DNA of 64,000 nucleotides from Halobacillus litoralis (GTDB taxonomy: Bacteria > Bacillota > Bacilli > Bacillales > Halobacillaceae), in the NCBI RefSeq assembly GCF_009856355.1, contig NZ_WMEW01000004.1, positions 124,001 to 188,000 on the forward strand, given 5' to 3'. Every line of letters begins with the position of its first letter. The stretch's first letter is position 1. Positions 18,073 through 28,373 of the stretch are shown in pieces. The position numbers and the translations under genes were made by a program. Below the pieces are notes generated by a model. The model worked only from the letters and a program-made list of their open reading frames with translations, was not told where the DNA came from and searched no databases.

Positions 18073-18261
18073 ATGGCACGTAGAAGTGTTCTATCTGGTA
18101 AAGGTACACGCGCAGGTAACCACCGTTCACACGCGATGAACGCTAATAAACGTAAATTCAAAGCAAATGTTCAAAAAGTACGCATCCTTGTGGATGGCAA
18201 GCCTCAGAAAGTTTACGTAACAGCGCGTGAACTTAAATCTGGTAAAGTCCAGCGCGTGTAA
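18073..18261 (+). CDS. rpmB: 50S ribosomal protein L28
   Basis: Structural protein of the large ribosomal subunit, 62 residues. Conserved blocks [20 protein letters not shown] and [19 protein letters not shown] are present. The N-terminus reads MARRSVLSG, without the Cys found at position 5 in the B. subtilis protein, so it is a zinc-independent form. ATG at 18073 has AGGAGGG; the upstream in-frame ATG at 18049 is rejected. Single gene with its own promoter and terminator. Confidence 0.98.
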   Translation: MARRSVLSGKGTRAGNHRSHAMNANKRKFKANVQKVRILVDGKPQKVYVTARELKSGKVQRV

Positions 18262-18271
18262 CAGCGAGCTG

Positions 18272-18303
18272 AAAAAAGCACCCGTTCTGCGGGTGCTTTT
18301 TTT
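18272..18303. terminator. Bidirectional terminator between rpmB and spoVM
   Basis: Stem AAAAGCACCCG/CGGGTGCTTTT (18274-18284 with 18290-18300), loop TTCTG, T run on both strands. Closes rpmB and, on the minus strand, the thiN-spoVM unit. Confidence 0.9.
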
Positions 18304-18424
18304 CTTGCCTTTATATGATTATGGCAGCCCCCGGGACGTTCAAAAGCCGCCCCCGGGACCACCGAATCGCATCAGGGCCTTCCAGGAGAAAGTTATTCCC
18401 CCTTCAGGCACGTATGGCTCGGAG
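18304..18424. repeat. Short direct repeat GCCCCCGGGAC downstream of spoVM
   Basis: The 11-mer occurs at 18327-18337 and 18349-18359, 22 bases apart, each with a CCCGGG palindromic core. No gene seen in this gap. Could fold into alternative hairpins in the spoVM 3' region. Confidence 0.5.
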
Positions 18425-18505
18425 CTAATCCTTTTTAAAAGTACTTATGACTGCGCGCACTATCCCCCCGACAAAACGCGGGAGTTTAATGGTGTAAAAT
18501 TTCAA
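18425..18505 (-). CDS. spoVM: Stage V sporulation peptide SpoVM (26 residues, TTG start)
   Basis: Amphipathic peptide that recognises the convex forespore membrane and anchors SpoIVA during coat assembly. The minus strand reads TTG AAA TTT TAC ACC ATT, giving MKFYTIKLPRFVGG, then a second half IVRAVISTFKKD; 26 residues, exactly the B. subtilis length. Pro9, needed for curvature sensing, is kept. A strong RBS GGAGGAGGGGG (about 18514-18524) precedes the TTG. It lies 24 bases after thiN and before rpmB, the same position as in B. subtilis. Too short for standard ORF cut-offs and starts with TTG, so it is easily missed. Confidence 0.95.
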   Translation of the reverse strand: MKFYTIKLPRFVGGIVRAVISTFKKD

Positions 18506-18529
18506 AAGAGCCCCCTCCTCCTAAGTGAA

Positions 18530-19207
18530 CTAATGCGAACTCCCTTTTTCCTGATCTTCCATTGAGTCTGTACTTCTTATTACTAAGAGTATGCCTGACT
18601 CAAATGAAAAAGTACCTGTATCTTCGACCAGCCGGTTGGAGATACATAAGGTCGACCCAAAAGGCAGATGGGCACGGGAAAGCGGGTAGTAAAATCCATT
18701 GAGCGTCAGCTCTTTAACCTCCAGGGTAACAGGAAGAAAAGAAAGATAAGGATACTGCGGATCCTCTTCTATTTTATGCGAACCGGATGCCGCCATTTCA
18801 ATCTGGTTCTGGTGATCTACAATAACAGCCTTAATGCCTTTTTCCATTAATGGATACAACAGCTGGATGTTCGCCTGGGAATGATCCATCCTCCCCCCGG
18901 TTACTCCGAGTAATACGATATGCTTCGCCTTCCGGTTCAGTGCCTCCTTGATCGCAAGCTCCAAATCCGTCTCATCTTTTTCATCTGGATATGTATGCAG
19001 CTCCAGGGCCTGCTCTTTAATTTTCTGATAGGAACGCTCGCTTACAGAATCAAAATCTCCAATAGCTGCATCAGGGGATATCCCTGCCTCTACCAGAACT
19101 TCTGCTCCCTGATCGGCACCAATCCATTCCACATCTTCTTCTGCCCATCGCTGGAGGCTCGGGATATACGATTTCGGCCCACCACCGACGACGATGACTT
19201 TTTTCAC
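18530..19207 (-). CDS. thiN: Thiamine pyrophosphokinase
   Basis: Makes thiamine diphosphate from thiamine and ATP. 225 residues with catalytic motifs GADQGAEVLVEAGI (about 30), AIGDFDSVSE (about 48) and DEKDETDLELAIKEAL (about 75), plus GVTGGRMDHSQANIQLL (about 100). The C-terminal beta domain contributes to thiamine binding. Start is GTG at 19207 after AAAGGATG. Downstream of rpe by 78 bases and directly before spoVM. Confidence 0.95.
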   Translation of the reverse strand: MKKVIVVGGGPKSYIPSLQRWAEEDVEWIGADQGAEVLVEAGISPDAAIGDFDSVSERSYQKIKEQALELHTYPDEKDETDLELAIKEALNRKAKHIVLLGVTGGRMDHSQANIQLLYPLMEKGIKAVIVDHQNQIEMAASGSHKIEEDPQYPYLSFLPVTLEVKELTLNGFYYPLSRAHLPFGSTLCISNRLVEDTGTFSFESGILLVIRSTDSMEDQEKGSSH

Positions 19208-19285
19208 TTATGTTCATCCTTTCTATAGAAAAAGCCCAAAGGATTCTTATCAATCCTCTGAGCTCTCTTTCCTAAGTCTACGTTA

Positions 19286-19936
19286 TTACAAGGAGGCGCG
19301 GATCTTTTCGATGGCCTGTTTTCTATCCGGCTGATTAAAGACAGCACTTCCAGCTACAAGAACATCAGCACCGGCTTCTGCACAAAGACGGGCTGTGCGT
19401 TCATTCACCCCACCGTCCACTTCAATTTCATAGGATAGTCCATGGTCTCTTCTAAACTGAGCCGTCTCGGTGACTTTTTCAAGCACCTCAGGAATAAAGG
19501 CCTGTCCGCCAAACCCAGGGTTCACAGTCATTAATAAAACGAGATCCACTTCCTTAAGGACTGGACGGATCATTTCCACCGGCGTCCCCGGGTTGATGAC
19601 AACGCCAGCTTTCACACCGAAGCTTTTGATCAGCTGCAGCGTGCGGTGGAGGTGGGGGCAGGCTTCCTGATGGACCGTAATGATATCTGCTCCTGCTTTG
19701 GCAAAAGCTTCAATATAGGCGTCCGGATTTTCAATCATTAAATGGACATCAAGCGGAAGATCCGTAACCGGCCTCACCGCATCAACAATCAAAGGCCCTA
19801 TTGTGATATTAGGAACAAAATGGCCGTCCATAACATCCACATGAATGTAATCCGCTCCGCCTTGATCCACATCTTTAATTTCGTCAGCCAGTCTTGCAAA
19901 ATCAGAAGATAAGATGGATGGTGCAATTTTAGTCAT
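19286..19936 (-). CDS. rpe: Ribulose-phosphate 3-epimerase
   Basis: Interconverts ribulose-5-phosphate and xylulose-5-phosphate in the pentose phosphate pathway. 216 residues, TIM barrel. Metal and catalytic motifs: APSILSSDFARL (residue 5), HVDVMDGHFVPNIT (about 33), HLMIENPD (about 65), VNPGFGGQAFI (about 138) and EVDGGVNERTA (about 171). Three bases after rsgA, so co-transcribed. Confidence 0.97.
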   Translation of the reverse strand: MTKIAPSILSSDFARLADEIKDVDQGGADYIHVDVMDGHFVPNITIGPLIVDAVRPVTDLPLDVHLMIENPDAYIEAFAKAGADIITVHQEACPHLHRTLQLIKSFGVKAGVVINPGTPVEMIRPVLKEVDLVLLMTVNPGFGGQAFIPEVLEKVTETAQFRRDHGLSYEIEVDGGVNERTARLCAEAGADVLVAGSAVFNQPDRKQAIEKIRASL

Positions 19937-19939
19937 TCC

Positions 19940-20821
19940 TTAATACCTCGGCTTTCTATTCTGGATTTCCTGCATAAACTGCAGGTAGTGGTCATAGCGG
20001 TGTTCTGATATCCCACCGTTCTCTACACCGGCTTTCACTGCACATTTGGGTTCTTTGTGATGCAGGCAGCCTCTGAATTTACAATCGTTTTGAACTTCTA
20101 CGAATTCCGGAAAACATTCAGGGAGCTGTTCGAGTTCCAAATCTCCGAACTCGAGGGAACTGAACCCGGGCGTATCCGCCACCAATCCTCCGGAAATATC
20201 GTAAAGTTCCACATGGCGCGTCGTATGCTTTCCCCTCCCAAGGCTTTCAGAGATTTCATCTGTATCAATGGAAAGGCGCGGATCGATGGAATTGAGCAGG
20301 GAGGATTTCCCAACTCCCGACTGTCCGGCTATGACCGTTGTCCGCCCGGCCAGATGGGCTTGAATTTCATCCATGGAATCGGAATCGTTCACAGCCGACA
20401 AAATGACCGGGTAGCCGATCTTTTCATACTGCGCCTTATACGTCTCCATTTCTTCCACCAGACTCTTGTCCAGCTGGTCCATCTTCGAAATCACGATAAA
20501 TGGTTCTATCCGCTTGGCTTCAACCAGGACGAGAAACCTGTCGAGAAGAAGTGAATTAAAATCAGGATGGATGGCCGACGTCACAATCAACGCTTGATCG
20601 ACATTTGAAATCGGCGGTCTGACAAATTCATTTTTACGCTCATGGATGGATAGAATATAACCCTCTTCATGGTTGTCCGCCTTGAATTCCACCATATCCC
20701 CGACAAGTGGAGACACTTTCTTCTTGCGGAAGTTCCCGCGCCCACGACATTGATAAACCTCACCGTCATGGAGCACATAATAAAAACCGCTTAAAGATTT
20801 TATAATTTTTCCAGTTGCCAT
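19940..20821 (-). CDS. rsgA: Ribosome small-subunit-dependent GTPase A
   Basis: Circularly permuted GTPase that checks late 30S maturation. 293 residues: N-terminal OB fold (about 1-65), GTPase with permuted order (NxxD-like SKMDQLDK near 120, P-loop AGQSGVGKSSLLN near 164, DTPGFSSLEFG near 215), and a C-terminal zinc knuckle CKFRGCLHHKEPKCAVK (about 248). Equivalent to B. subtilis cpgA/yloQ; PrkC phosphorylates the B. subtilis protein, and prkC is the gene directly upstream here (12-base gap). Confidence 0.97.
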   Translation of the reverse strand: MATGKIIKSLSGFYYVLHDGEVYQCRGRGNFRKKKVSPLVGDMVEFKADNHEEGYILSIHERKNEFVRPPISNVDQALIVTSAIHPDFNSLLLDRFLVLVEAKRIEPFIVISKMDQLDKSLVEEMETYKAQYEKIGYPVILSAVNDSDSMDEIQAHLAGRTTVIAGQSGVGKSSLLNSIDPRLSIDTDEISESLGRGKHTTRHVELYDISGGLVADTPGFSSLEFGDLELEQLPECFPEFVEVQNDCKFRGCLHHKEPKCAVKAGVENGGISEHRYDHYLQFMQEIQNRKPRY

Positions 20822-20833
20822 ATAATCACCTTC

Positions 20834-22825
20834 TTAATAAGGAACATTTCCTTCGTCAATCACTTCATCACCTCTTTGCACGCGGTAAGACGCTTCCCCG
20901 CCTTCTTCTATGATCAGCGTGACATCAAAGGAAGTGGTTTCCGTGATGGTTTCTTCCACCACCGGTGTCTCCATATCGTTTTCATAATCATCGACATAGA
21001 TCAACACCTGCTGTTCCGTTTCTTCCGATTCCTCATTGAACGGAACCTCCAGCGTCACCGTTTCTTCCCGCGGTGGTTTTTCCTCTGGTCCCTTGGATAT
21101 AGTGATGGTTACCGTTGAACCTTCTTTCACATCTGTATAGGCCTCTGGATCCTGGGTGATCACTTCTCCCGCAGGAACCGTTTCCGAATAGCTTTCCGCT
21201 ACTTCAGCCTCAAGGCTGCGGTCCGTTAAATATTTCTCCGCCTGTTCCCGTGTCATTCGGTCAAGCCGTCCGAGATTGATGGTTGGAGGTCCGGTACTGA
21301 CGCGGAAAATGACTTCCTCTTCTTCCGGAATCACACTTGCTCCAGGATTCGGCGAAAGCTGTGCGACGATTTGACCGGCAGGCTCGTCACTGGAAACGGG
21401 GATTCGTTCGATTCCTGCATACCCCTTATCCTGAAGTTCCTGATCGATCTGGTCAAATTCTTCCCCCACATAATCCGGAAATTCCTCCCGCTCTTTTCCT
21501 TTACTCGTATAAATCGTCACTTCCGTTTCTTCCTTCACGGTCCTACCCGGTTCAGGAGCTGTCGTGATGACAAGCCCCTCCTCCACTTCATCCGAATACT
21601 GGGACTCACGGCTGACCATCAAGTTCATATCGCTCAATTCACTGTAAACCTCTTCATATTCCCGTCCATCAAGGTCTTCAGGAATCGTCACATCTGCAGG
21701 CTGAATGATGCCCGGAGTAAAATACAGGGCGGCTCCGCCTCCTAAGATGATCAGAAGAAGAAAGGTAAGAATCCAGGGCCAGAGTCTTCTTTTCTTCTTT
21801 TTCTCCTGTTTATCCACCGTTTTCTTTTTCTCCGGCGGCTGCTGGTACGCTTTTGTGTCCTTTACTGGCTGATATTCCCCCGTATGGATGATCGTGTTTT
21901 CTTCCGTTTGATCTCCGTATGCTTCTTTGGTTATGACAGGGATGGCTTTCGTTTTTTCCTCTTCATCCTCCTCCGGCAATTCGAATGGTTTCTCATCCAG
22001 CCGGTAAGGTTCCAGGGATGTTTCAATGTCCTGTTCCATCTCCACCACTGTCGGATAACGGTGAAAAGGATCTTTAGCCGTTGCCTTCAATACGACATTT
22101 TCCACACTCTGCGGCAGATCCGGATGCCACCGCTTTAATGACGGGGTATCATGCTGCAGATGCTTGAGGGCAATGGAAACCGGAGACTCGCCTGAAAAAG
22201 GAAGCCGCCCTGTGAGCAGTTCGAAAAAAACAATGCCCATTGAATAGACATCTGATTTCTTCGTCGCCATTCCGCCGCGAGCCTGTTCAGGAGACAGATA
22301 ATGAACAGAACCGAGCACTGAATTCGTCTGAGTCAGAGCGGTCGCACTCAAAGCCATGGCGATTCCGAAGTCCGTCACTTTCACATGACCATAGTGATCA
22401 ATGAGAATATTCTGAGGTTTGATGTCCCTGTGTACAATGCCGTTGTCATGGGCATGTGTGATGGCAGAAGTCACCTGGCGCATAATGTCCACCGCTTCGG
22501 AAACATCAACGGGGCTGTTCTGCTGGATATACTGCTTCAGTGTCATACCGTCTACATATTCCATGACCATATAATACAAATCATCTTCTTCCCCGACGTC
22601 ATAAATATTGACAATGTTCGGATGAGAAAGACTGGTAGCGGACTGGGCTTCGCGGTGGAAACGCGCAATAAACTCTTCATCATTTCCGTGTTCCAGCCTT
22701 AGTACCTTGATGGCAACGCTTCTGTCGAGGATTGTATCGTGGGCTAAGTATACGTTAGCCATCCCTCCGCCGCCGATCATTCTATCGACACGGTAACGGT
22801 CATTAAGAAGACGGTCATTGAGCAT
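20834..22825 (-). CDS. prkC: PASTA-domain serine/threonine protein kinase
   Basis: Membrane kinase sensing muropeptides or lipid II; acts in germination, stationary phase and cell-wall control. 663 residues: kinase domain (about 12-270) with GGGGMANVYLAHD, VAIKVLR, HRDIKPQNILID and VTDFGIAMA; a juxtamembrane charged stretch; one transmembrane helix (WPWILTFLLLIILGGGAAL, about 350-370); three extracellular PASTA repeats and a C-terminal Ig-like domain. The outer part is rich in Glu/Asp. ATG at 22825 shares its A with the prpC stop (TGATG), so kinase and phosphatase are translationally coupled. Confidence 0.97.
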   Translation of the reverse strand: MLNDRLLNDRYRVDRMIGGGGMANVYLAHDTILDRSVAIKVLRLEHGNDEEFIARFHREAQSATSLSHPNIVNIYDVGEEDDLYYMVMEYVDGMTLKQYIQQNSPVDVSEAVDIMRQVTSAITHAHDNGIVHRDIKPQNILIDHYGHVKVTDFGIAMALSATALTQTNSVLGSVHYLSPEQARGGMATKKSDVYSMGIVFFELLTGRLPFSGESPVSIALKHLQHDTPSLKRWHPDLPQSVENVVLKATAKDPFHRYPTVVEMEQDIETSLEPYRLDEKPFELPEEDEEEKTKAIPVITKEAYGDQTEENTIIHTGEYQPVKDTKAYQQPPEKKKTVDKQEKKKKRRLWPWILTFLLLIILGGGAALYFTPGIIQPADVTIPEDLDGREYEEVYSELSDMNLMVSRESQYSDEVEEGLVITTAPEPGRTVKEETEVTIYTSKGKEREEFPDYVGEEFDQIDQELQDKGYAGIERIPVSSDEPAGQIVAQLSPNPGASVIPEEEEVIFRVSTGPPTINLGRLDRMTREQAEKYLTDRSLEAEVAESYSETVPAGEVITQDPEAYTDVKEGSTVTITISKGPEEKPPREETVTLEVPFNEESEETEQQVLIYVDDYENDMETPVVEETITETTSFDVTLIIEEGGEASYRVQRGDEVIDEGNVPY

Positions 22826-23586
22826 CAATCCACACCTTCTTTCTCACCCTGGGGTGGCAGGTGGTGGACAATGGCAAGTGTAATGTTGTCTTCTCCACCA
22901 CGTTCATTGGCCCGTTCGACAAGAGAATGGGCGAAACCGCCCCAGTCTCCTTCATGGTCCTTCAAACAGCTGAGCTCATCAAAGCTCACTTTATTTGTCA
23001 GACCGTCTGTACAAAGAAGGAGACGGTTATCCGGGTCCCATTCCATGCTTTGAACATCTGGGAAAAGATCATATTCCGTCCCCAGCGCCTTTAGCAGGAC
23101 ATTTTTGCGGGGATGATGCTCGGCCTGTTCTTCTGTGATCTGGCCGGAGCGGACTAGTTCATTGACAAGCGAATGATCTTCCGTTACGGCTTTAAACCCG
23201 TACGCATTGGCTAAATAACAACGGCTGTCCCCCACATGCGCAATCGACACGAACTGTTCGGTACAGATGGCTGCCACAATCGTCGTTCCCATTCCGGCAC
23301 ATTCTTCATGCTCAGAAGCATAGGTTTTGATTTCATTGTTGGCGGCGCGGATCGTTTCCTTCATCCACTCTTCTGCCCCGCTCGGGGTATAAAACTCGTC
23401 CGACTGCTCCCATTCGTTATGTAAAACATCAACAGCCATCCGACTGGCTACATCCCCTGCCTGATGACCTCCCATACCATCAGCCGTCACCGCAAGCACT
23501 TGACCGGCTTGATTTCTGAAGACGCCTCCTGCGTCTTCATTATGGGCCCTTACTCTGCCTTGATCTGTGAGGTAGTACTCTATCAT
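22825..23586 (-). CDS. prpC: PP2C-type serine/threonine phosphatase
   Basis: Removes phosphate from PrkC and its targets; manganese/magnesium dependent. 253 residues. PP2C motifs: RAHNEDAGGVF (about 13), AVTADGMGGHQAGDVAS (about 32), GMGTTIVAA (about 95), HVGDSRCYL (about 115), LLLCTDGLTN (about 188) and GGEDNITLAIV (about 230). Begins MIEYYLTDQGRVR, normal for the family. Directly upstream of and overlapping prkC. In B. subtilis rlmN lies between rsmB and prpC; here only a 75-base gap is present. Confidence 0.96.
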   Translation of the reverse strand: MIEYYLTDQGRVRAHNEDAGGVFRNQAGQVLAVTADGMGGHQAGDVASRMAVDVLHNEWEQSDEFYTPSGAEEWMKETIRAANNEIKTYASEHEECAGMGTTIVAAICTEQFVSIAHVGDSRCYLANAYGFKAVTEDHSLVNELVRSGQITEEQAEHHPRKNVLLKALGTEYDLFPDVQSMEWDPDNRLLLCTDGLTNKVSFDELSCLKDHEGDWGGFAHSLVERANERGGEDNITLAIVHHLPPQGEKEGVD

Positions 23587-23661
23587 GGACGTTCACCTGC
23601 CTTTTTCAGTTACTGTCATCCATAGAAGACCGGCTGCTTCCTTCAACAGGAAGCAGGGCCA

Positions 23662-25008
23662 TTATTTTTTCACCAACCGAGTCAAGAAAAATCCGTCCGT
23701 ATCCCATTCGTGCGGAAAGATCTGAAGACCAGCTTCCGTCAGGCCTGCCCCTTTACGCAGCGCCTCGGGAAGATCGTGTACAAAAGCTGGATCCAGTTCA
23801 AATTCCGGATGTTGATCCAGAAAATGACGGACAGCTTCCTCATTTTCATGCTGGTCCACCGTACATGTACTATAGAGGAGCTTTCCACCAGGCTTCAGTA
23901 GCGGAGCCACTTCGTTGAAAAGGTCGTCCTGAATCTTCCTGAGGTTGTAAATATCCTCTTCACTTTTGTGATATTTAATATCCGGCTTGCCTCTTAAAAC
24001 ACCCAGTCCGGAGCACGGAGCATCCAGCAGAATGCGATCAAAGCTTTCTGAATCATGGAGAGAAGTGAGCGTGCGTGAATCCGCCTGTCCGGCTTTAATG
24101 GAAGTGAGATGGAGCTGTCCGGCTTTTTTACTGACGAGCCTGGCCTTCTTCTCATGAAGATCATAAGCGGTCACGCTTCCTTTATCCTTCATCTTTTCAG
24201 CTATGTGCGTCGTTTTCCCCCCCGGCGCGCTGCAGGCATCGAGGACAGACATCTGTTCCTCGAGGTTCATCATTTCTCCAACAAGCATAGAGCTCTGATC
24301 CTGAACACTTACAAAGCCTTCTTTAAAGAGAGTGTGGTTTAAAATGTTTCCTTCTTTCACAACCAGACCCTGGGTGGAGAACGTACTCTCTTCCACCGAG
24401 AAACCGTCCTCTCGAAGCTGTTCAGCAGCCTCATGTCGAGTGATTCTCAGGGGCTGGACACGGATGGACATAGGAAGATGGTGATTGTTCGCCTCACACA
24501 TCGCCTGCGTTGTTTCCAATCCATATTGATCTGTCCACCGCTTGACAAGCCACTCAGGATGACTCGTTTCAACAGCCAGACGAGTGATTTCATTTTCGAT
24601 GTCGTCCAGGCTTTGAACACCTTTTCGCTGTACATTGCGCAGGACACCATTCATAAAGGAGGAAATTCCCTTATGTCCGCGTTTTTTGGATATTTCCACA
24701 GCCTCGTGAATCACCGCGTGATCCGGGACGCGTTCAAGAAATATCATTTGATAAACAGACATGTAGAGAAGCCAGCGGACCCACGGTTTAATTTTCTTCT
24801 GACCGGCCGTATACGGCTGGATATAATAATCAATCAGGTCTCTGCGCTGCAGCGTTCCGTAGACGATTTCCGTCAAAAGGGCTCCATCCTGCCGGGAGAG
24901 CTCCTGTTTGGACATTTCTCTGTCAAGCAGAACATGACTGAAGCCTCCCTGCTCACCGATCCGTGTTAACAAATGGAGTGCCGTTTCCCTTAATACATAC
25001 TTAGCCAT
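23662..25008 (-). CDS. rsmB: 16S rRNA m5C967 methyltransferase
   Basis: Methylates C967 of 16S rRNA with SAM. 448 residues: N-terminal NusB-like RNA-binding domain (about 1-140), then a Rossmann methyltransferase with [18 protein letters not shown] (about 258), [16 protein letters not shown] (about 322, with the TC/PC cysteine pair) and [17 protein letters not shown] (about 374, catalytic Cys). ATG at 25008 with GGGGGAG; it overlaps the fmt end by eight bases. The in-frame extension to 25035 lacks an RBS. Confidence 0.96.
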   Translation of the reverse strand: MAKYVLRETALHLLTRIGEQGGFSHVLLDREMSKQELSRQDGALLTEIVYGTLQRRDLIDYYIQPYTAGQKKIKPWVRWLLYMSVYQMIFLERVPDHAVIHEAVEISKKRGHKGISSFMNGVLRNVQRKGVQSLDDIENEITRLAVETSHPEWLVKRWTDQYGLETTQAMCEANNHHLPMSIRVQPLRITRHEAAEQLREDGFSVEESTFSTQGLVVKEGNILNHTLFKEGFVSVQDQSSMLVGEMMNLEEQMSVLDACSAPGGKTTHIAEKMKDKGSVTAYDLHEKKARLVSKKAGQLHLTSIKAGQADSRTLTSLHDSESFDRILLDAPCSGLGVLRGKPDIKYHKSEEDIYNLRKIQDDLFNEVAPLLKPGGKLLYSTCTVDQHENEEAVRHFLDQHPEFELDPAFVHDLPEALRKGAGLTEAGLQIFPHEWDTDGFFLTRLVKK

Positions 25009-25948
25009 GCTGCTCCCCCAATACGTCGCCCTCATTCAACGATTGCCCGGCACCGTTGACGAATGACTGTCCGTCCATTTTTTTCTTCCCCGAAGGCTGA
25101 AGCGATACGATTTTCAATGCTTTTCCTTCTCCTGTTTGAACGAGGAAGCCGTCCTCCTCGATTTTAACCACCGTTCCGGCAGGCTTGGAGAAGTTTCCGG
25201 AAACTTTCTCAGCCCACCAGATTTTCAAGGGCTTTCCATTCCAGTACGTGTAGGCTACCGGCCATGGATGAAGACCGCGGACATGGTTATAGACCGCCTG
25301 CTGATCTCTGCTCCAGTCAATCAGCTCCTGTTCACGCTTAATGTTGCCGGCAAATGTGACTTTGGATTCATCCTGCACTTCCGGTGTGATTTTTCCTGCC
25401 AGCAAATCGGGCAGGGTGTCGGCGAGAAGGTCGGCGCCGGCCGCTGATAATTTGTCATGCAGCGTACCGACGTGATCGGTATCCTCAATCGGAACGACAA
25501 CTTTGGACAGCATATCGCCGGCATCCAGTTTTTTGACCATGTACATGATGGTCACACCGGTTTCTTTCTTTCCTTCAAGGATACTGTAGTGGATGGGAGC
25601 ACCTCCACGAAATTCAGGCAGCAGTGACGCGTGCACATTGATACATCCATATTCCGGAACGTTTAGAAGCGCTTCCGGAAGAATCTGTCCAAAAGCGGCC
25701 GTTACAATCAAGTCCGGCTGATAGGCGAGGACATCCTCATATTCATTCTTAATCTTTTCGGGCTGCAGCACTGGAATTCCGTGGTTCAAGGCTGCGGTTT
25801 TCACCGGCGGCGGTGTCATGACCTTTTTCCTCCCTTTCGGTCGATCCGGCTGGGTCACAGCCACCACCACTTCATAGCCCTCTTTCATAATCCGGTCAAG
25901 AACAGGGACGGCAAAGTCCGGCGTTCCCATAAATGCAATTCGTGTCAT
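25001..25948 (-). CDS. fmt: Methionyl-tRNA formyltransferase
   Basis: Formylates initiator Met-tRNA using 10-formyl-THF. 315 residues. N-terminal GART fold with [14 protein letters not shown], catalytic [20 protein letters not shown] (about 107) and [12 protein letters not shown] (about 143); C-terminal OB-like tRNA-binding domain. ATG at 25948 after AAGGAG. In B. subtilis def (peptide deformylase) lies between priA and fmt; here fmt starts 16 bases after priA and def is absent from this spot. Confidence 0.97.
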   Translation of the reverse strand: MTRIAFMGTPDFAVPVLDRIMKEGYEVVVAVTQPDRPKGRKKVMTPPPVKTAALNHGIPVLQPEKIKNEYEDVLAYQPDLIVTAAFGQILPEALLNVPEYGCINVHASLLPEFRGGAPIHYSILEGKKETGVTIMYMVKKLDAGDMLSKVVVPIEDTDHVGTLHDKLSAAGADLLADTLPDLLAGKITPEVQDESKVTFAGNIKREQELIDWSRDQQAVYNHVRGLHPWPVAYTYWNGKPLKIWWAEKVSGNFSKPAGTVVKIEEDGFLVQTGEGKALKIVSLQPSGKKKMDGQSFVNGAGQSLNEGDVLGEQHG

Positions 25949-25964
25949 AACTGACGGCTCCTTC

Positions 25965-28373
25965 CTACATCAACTGATACGGCTGAAAATCAACCGTAAT
26001 CTGTAAACCATTTTCCTGTTTCATTTCATCTTCATAATAATGCAGTATTCGTTCTACAAACTTCCGCTGCTCGGGTTCCTTCTTGTATTTTACCATGCAT
26101 TGATAGCGATATCTATTATTGATCCTGGCAAGCGCAGAGGGGGTGGGCCCCAGTACATAGGCCTGCTGGGACAGCTTCTGCTGCATGAACATCGTAATCT
26201 TCCGGGTGGCTTCTTCCGCTTTGAGCTGATTCGGATGCGAGATGGTAAACAACGTCAAATAATAGTACGGCGGATAACGAAAAGCTTTCCTCAGCTTCAT
26301 TTCCTCCTGGAAAAACTGCTCATAATCATACGTACTGGCCAGTTCGATGCTGTAATGTTCCGGAGTATACGTCTGAACAACGACTTCCCCGCTTTTCTCG
26401 TGGCGTCCGGCCCTCCCGCTCACCTGCGTGAGCAGCTGGAAGGTCTTTTCAGAGGCACGAAAATCGGGCAGGTTCAGCATCGCATCCGCTGCCAGGACCC
26501 CGACGAGTGTGACATTACCGAAATCGAGACCCTTGGCGATCATTTGTGTCCCAAGGAGAATATCCGCTTTCCCTTCACCGAACTGTGTCAGAAGTCTTTC
26601 GTGGGCCCCTTTTTTCCTCGTCGTATCCACATCCATCCGGATGATTCGTGCCTCGGGAATAAGTTCCTGAAGAGCTTCCTCGACTTTTTGTGTCCCTGTA
26701 CCGAAGTACCGGATGGTTTTGCTTTCACATTCCGGACACTTCTCAGGCATCGGCTCTTCATGGGAACAATAGTGACATTTCAGCCGGTTCTGCCGCTTAT
26801 GAAAGGTTAAGGCGATATCACAGTGCGGGCATTCGCTCACGTGTCCGCAGTCCCTGCACATGACAAACGTGGAATATCCCCGGCGGTTGAGGAACAGGAC
26901 GATCTGTTCCTTCCTGGCCAGCCGCTCTTCTATCTTCTCCTTTAAAGGGATGGAAAACATCGACCGGTTTCCACTATGCAGTTCTTCTCTCATATCCACG
27001 AGTTCCACCTCAGGCATGACGGCTTCATTCATCCGTTTGCTGAGGGTAAGCAGCTGATAATTGCCTTTCACCGCCCGCGCATACGTTTCCAGAGATGGAG
27101 TGGCGCTTCCGAGAACGACCGGACAGTTGTGAGTCTTTGCACGCTGAACAGCTACATCCCGGGCGTGGTACCTCGTTCTGTCTTCCTGCTTATAGCTGGT
27201 TTCGTGTTCCTCATCAATAATGATGAGCCCGATGTTCGTGAATGGAGCGAATATCGCGGAACGTGCCCCTACAACGACCTGGACTTCCCGCCGCTGGATT
27301 TTCCGCCATTCATCGTACTTTTCTCCAGCTGACAGAGCACTGTGAAGGACAGCTACCTTGGAGCCGAAACGTCCTTTAAACCGCTCCACCATCTGAGGAG
27401 TTAAAGCAATTTCAGGGACGAGCATGATCGCTTCCTCTCCATTATCCAGCACCTGTTGAATCGACTGCATATAAACTTCCGTTTTCCCACTTCCTGTAAC
27501 TCCGTGAAGCAGAAACACGTCGTGCTGCTGATTTTCAATCCGTGAGAGGATCGGCTGGATGGCAGTTTCCTGCTCCTCTGTTAACGCAAAAGGTGTCGTC
27601 CGCTTAAACTCCCTGCCTCCGTATGGATCGCGGAAGACCTCCTGTTTATACTCCTTGATCACGTTCTGCTCCACGAGCGGCTTTAACGCAGCGGATGTTG
27701 TTTGGAGTTTATCCAGCAGCAGCTTTTTCTCCAACGGATCCGGCTGCTGAAGAAAATATTCAACGATGGCCCGCTGTTTTCTCGCCTGTGGTGAAAGGTC
27801 TTCCAGTTTTTCTTCCATTTCGATAGGGGAAAGAGCCGGTGCCACCATAGGCTTCAACTTCTTCGTTTCCCTGCTCTTCACTTCATAGTGAACATCTACT
27901 TCGCCTTCGTTCATATGTTTCCTGAGGACATGGTAACTGACACCGGACTGCTCGAACTCTTCAAAATCCATGACACCCCGTCCATCAAATACAGCATCAA
28001 GGGCTGATTGAAGCGGTTCATCTGTCAGTTTCCATAACTCTTTTCTGTATTTGGCTTTCATGACCTGCGGCAGCATGACCTGTAGACAGGAAATGTAATA
28101 ACTTAACGTATAATTGGACAGCCATTTCCCCAGATGAAGCAGCTCTTCTGTCAGCGTAGGAATCACGTCCAGCACGTCCGTGATTTTCTTGACGGAAGAA
28201 AAGCTGGACGTTTCCGACAGGGAAATCACATAGCCGAGAATTTTCCTCGGTCCGAAGGGAACGATCACCCTGACTCCGGGCTGCACAATCCCTTCGAACT
28301 TTTCAGGAATTTCATAATCAAAGGGTCTGTTGGTATTCTGGGAGGCTACGTCCACAATGACATTAGCAATCAC
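25965..28373 (-). CDS. priA: Primosomal replication restart helicase PriA
   Basis: 3'-5' helicase that reloads the replisome at repaired forks. 802 residues: N-terminal 3'BD and winged-helix regions, helicase lobe with [13 protein letters not shown] (about 293), [13 protein letters not shown] (about 385) and GSATPS (about 422), then a zinc module [13 protein letters not shown] ... [17 protein letters not shown] (about 502-552) inserted before lobe 2. Start is GTG overlapping the coaBC stop as GTGA. Family length. Confidence 0.97.
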   Translation of the reverse strand: MIANVIVDVASQNTNRPFDYEIPEKFEGIVQPGVRVIVPFGPRKILGYVISLSETSSFSSVKKITDVLDVIPTLTEELLHLGKWLSNYTLSYYISCLQVMLPQVMKAKYRKELWKLTDEPLQSALDAVFDGRGVMDFEEFEQSGVSYHVLRKHMNEGEVDVHYEVKSRETKKLKPMVAPALSPIEMEEKLEDLSPQARKQRAIVEYFLQQPDPLEKKLLLDKLQTTSAALKPLVEQNVIKEYKQEVFRDPYGGREFKRTTPFALTEEQETAIQPILSRIENQQHDVFLLHGVTGSGKTEVYMQSIQQVLDNGEEAIMLVPEIALTPQMVERFKGRFGSKVAVLHSALSAGEKYDEWRKIQRREVQVVVGARSAIFAPFTNIGLIIIDEEHETSYKQEDRTRYHARDVAVQRAKTHNCPVVLGSATPSLETYARAVKGNYQLLTLSKRMNEAVMPEVELVDMREELHSGNRSMFSIPLKEKIEERLARKEQIVLFLNRRGYSTFVMCRDCGHVSECPHCDIALTFHKRQNRLKCHYCSHEEPMPEKCPECESKTIRYFGTGTQKVEEALQELIPEARIIRMDVDTTRKKGAHERLLTQFGEGKADILLGTQMIAKGLDFGNVTLVGVLAADAMLNLPDFRASEKTFQLLTQVSGRAGRHEKSGEVVVQTYTPEHYSIELASTYDYEQFFQEEMKLRKAFRYPPYYYLTLFTISHPNQLKAEEATRKITMFMQQKLSQQAYVLGPTPSALARINNRYRYQCMVKYKKEPEQRKFVERILHYYEDEMKQENGLQITVDFQPYQLM

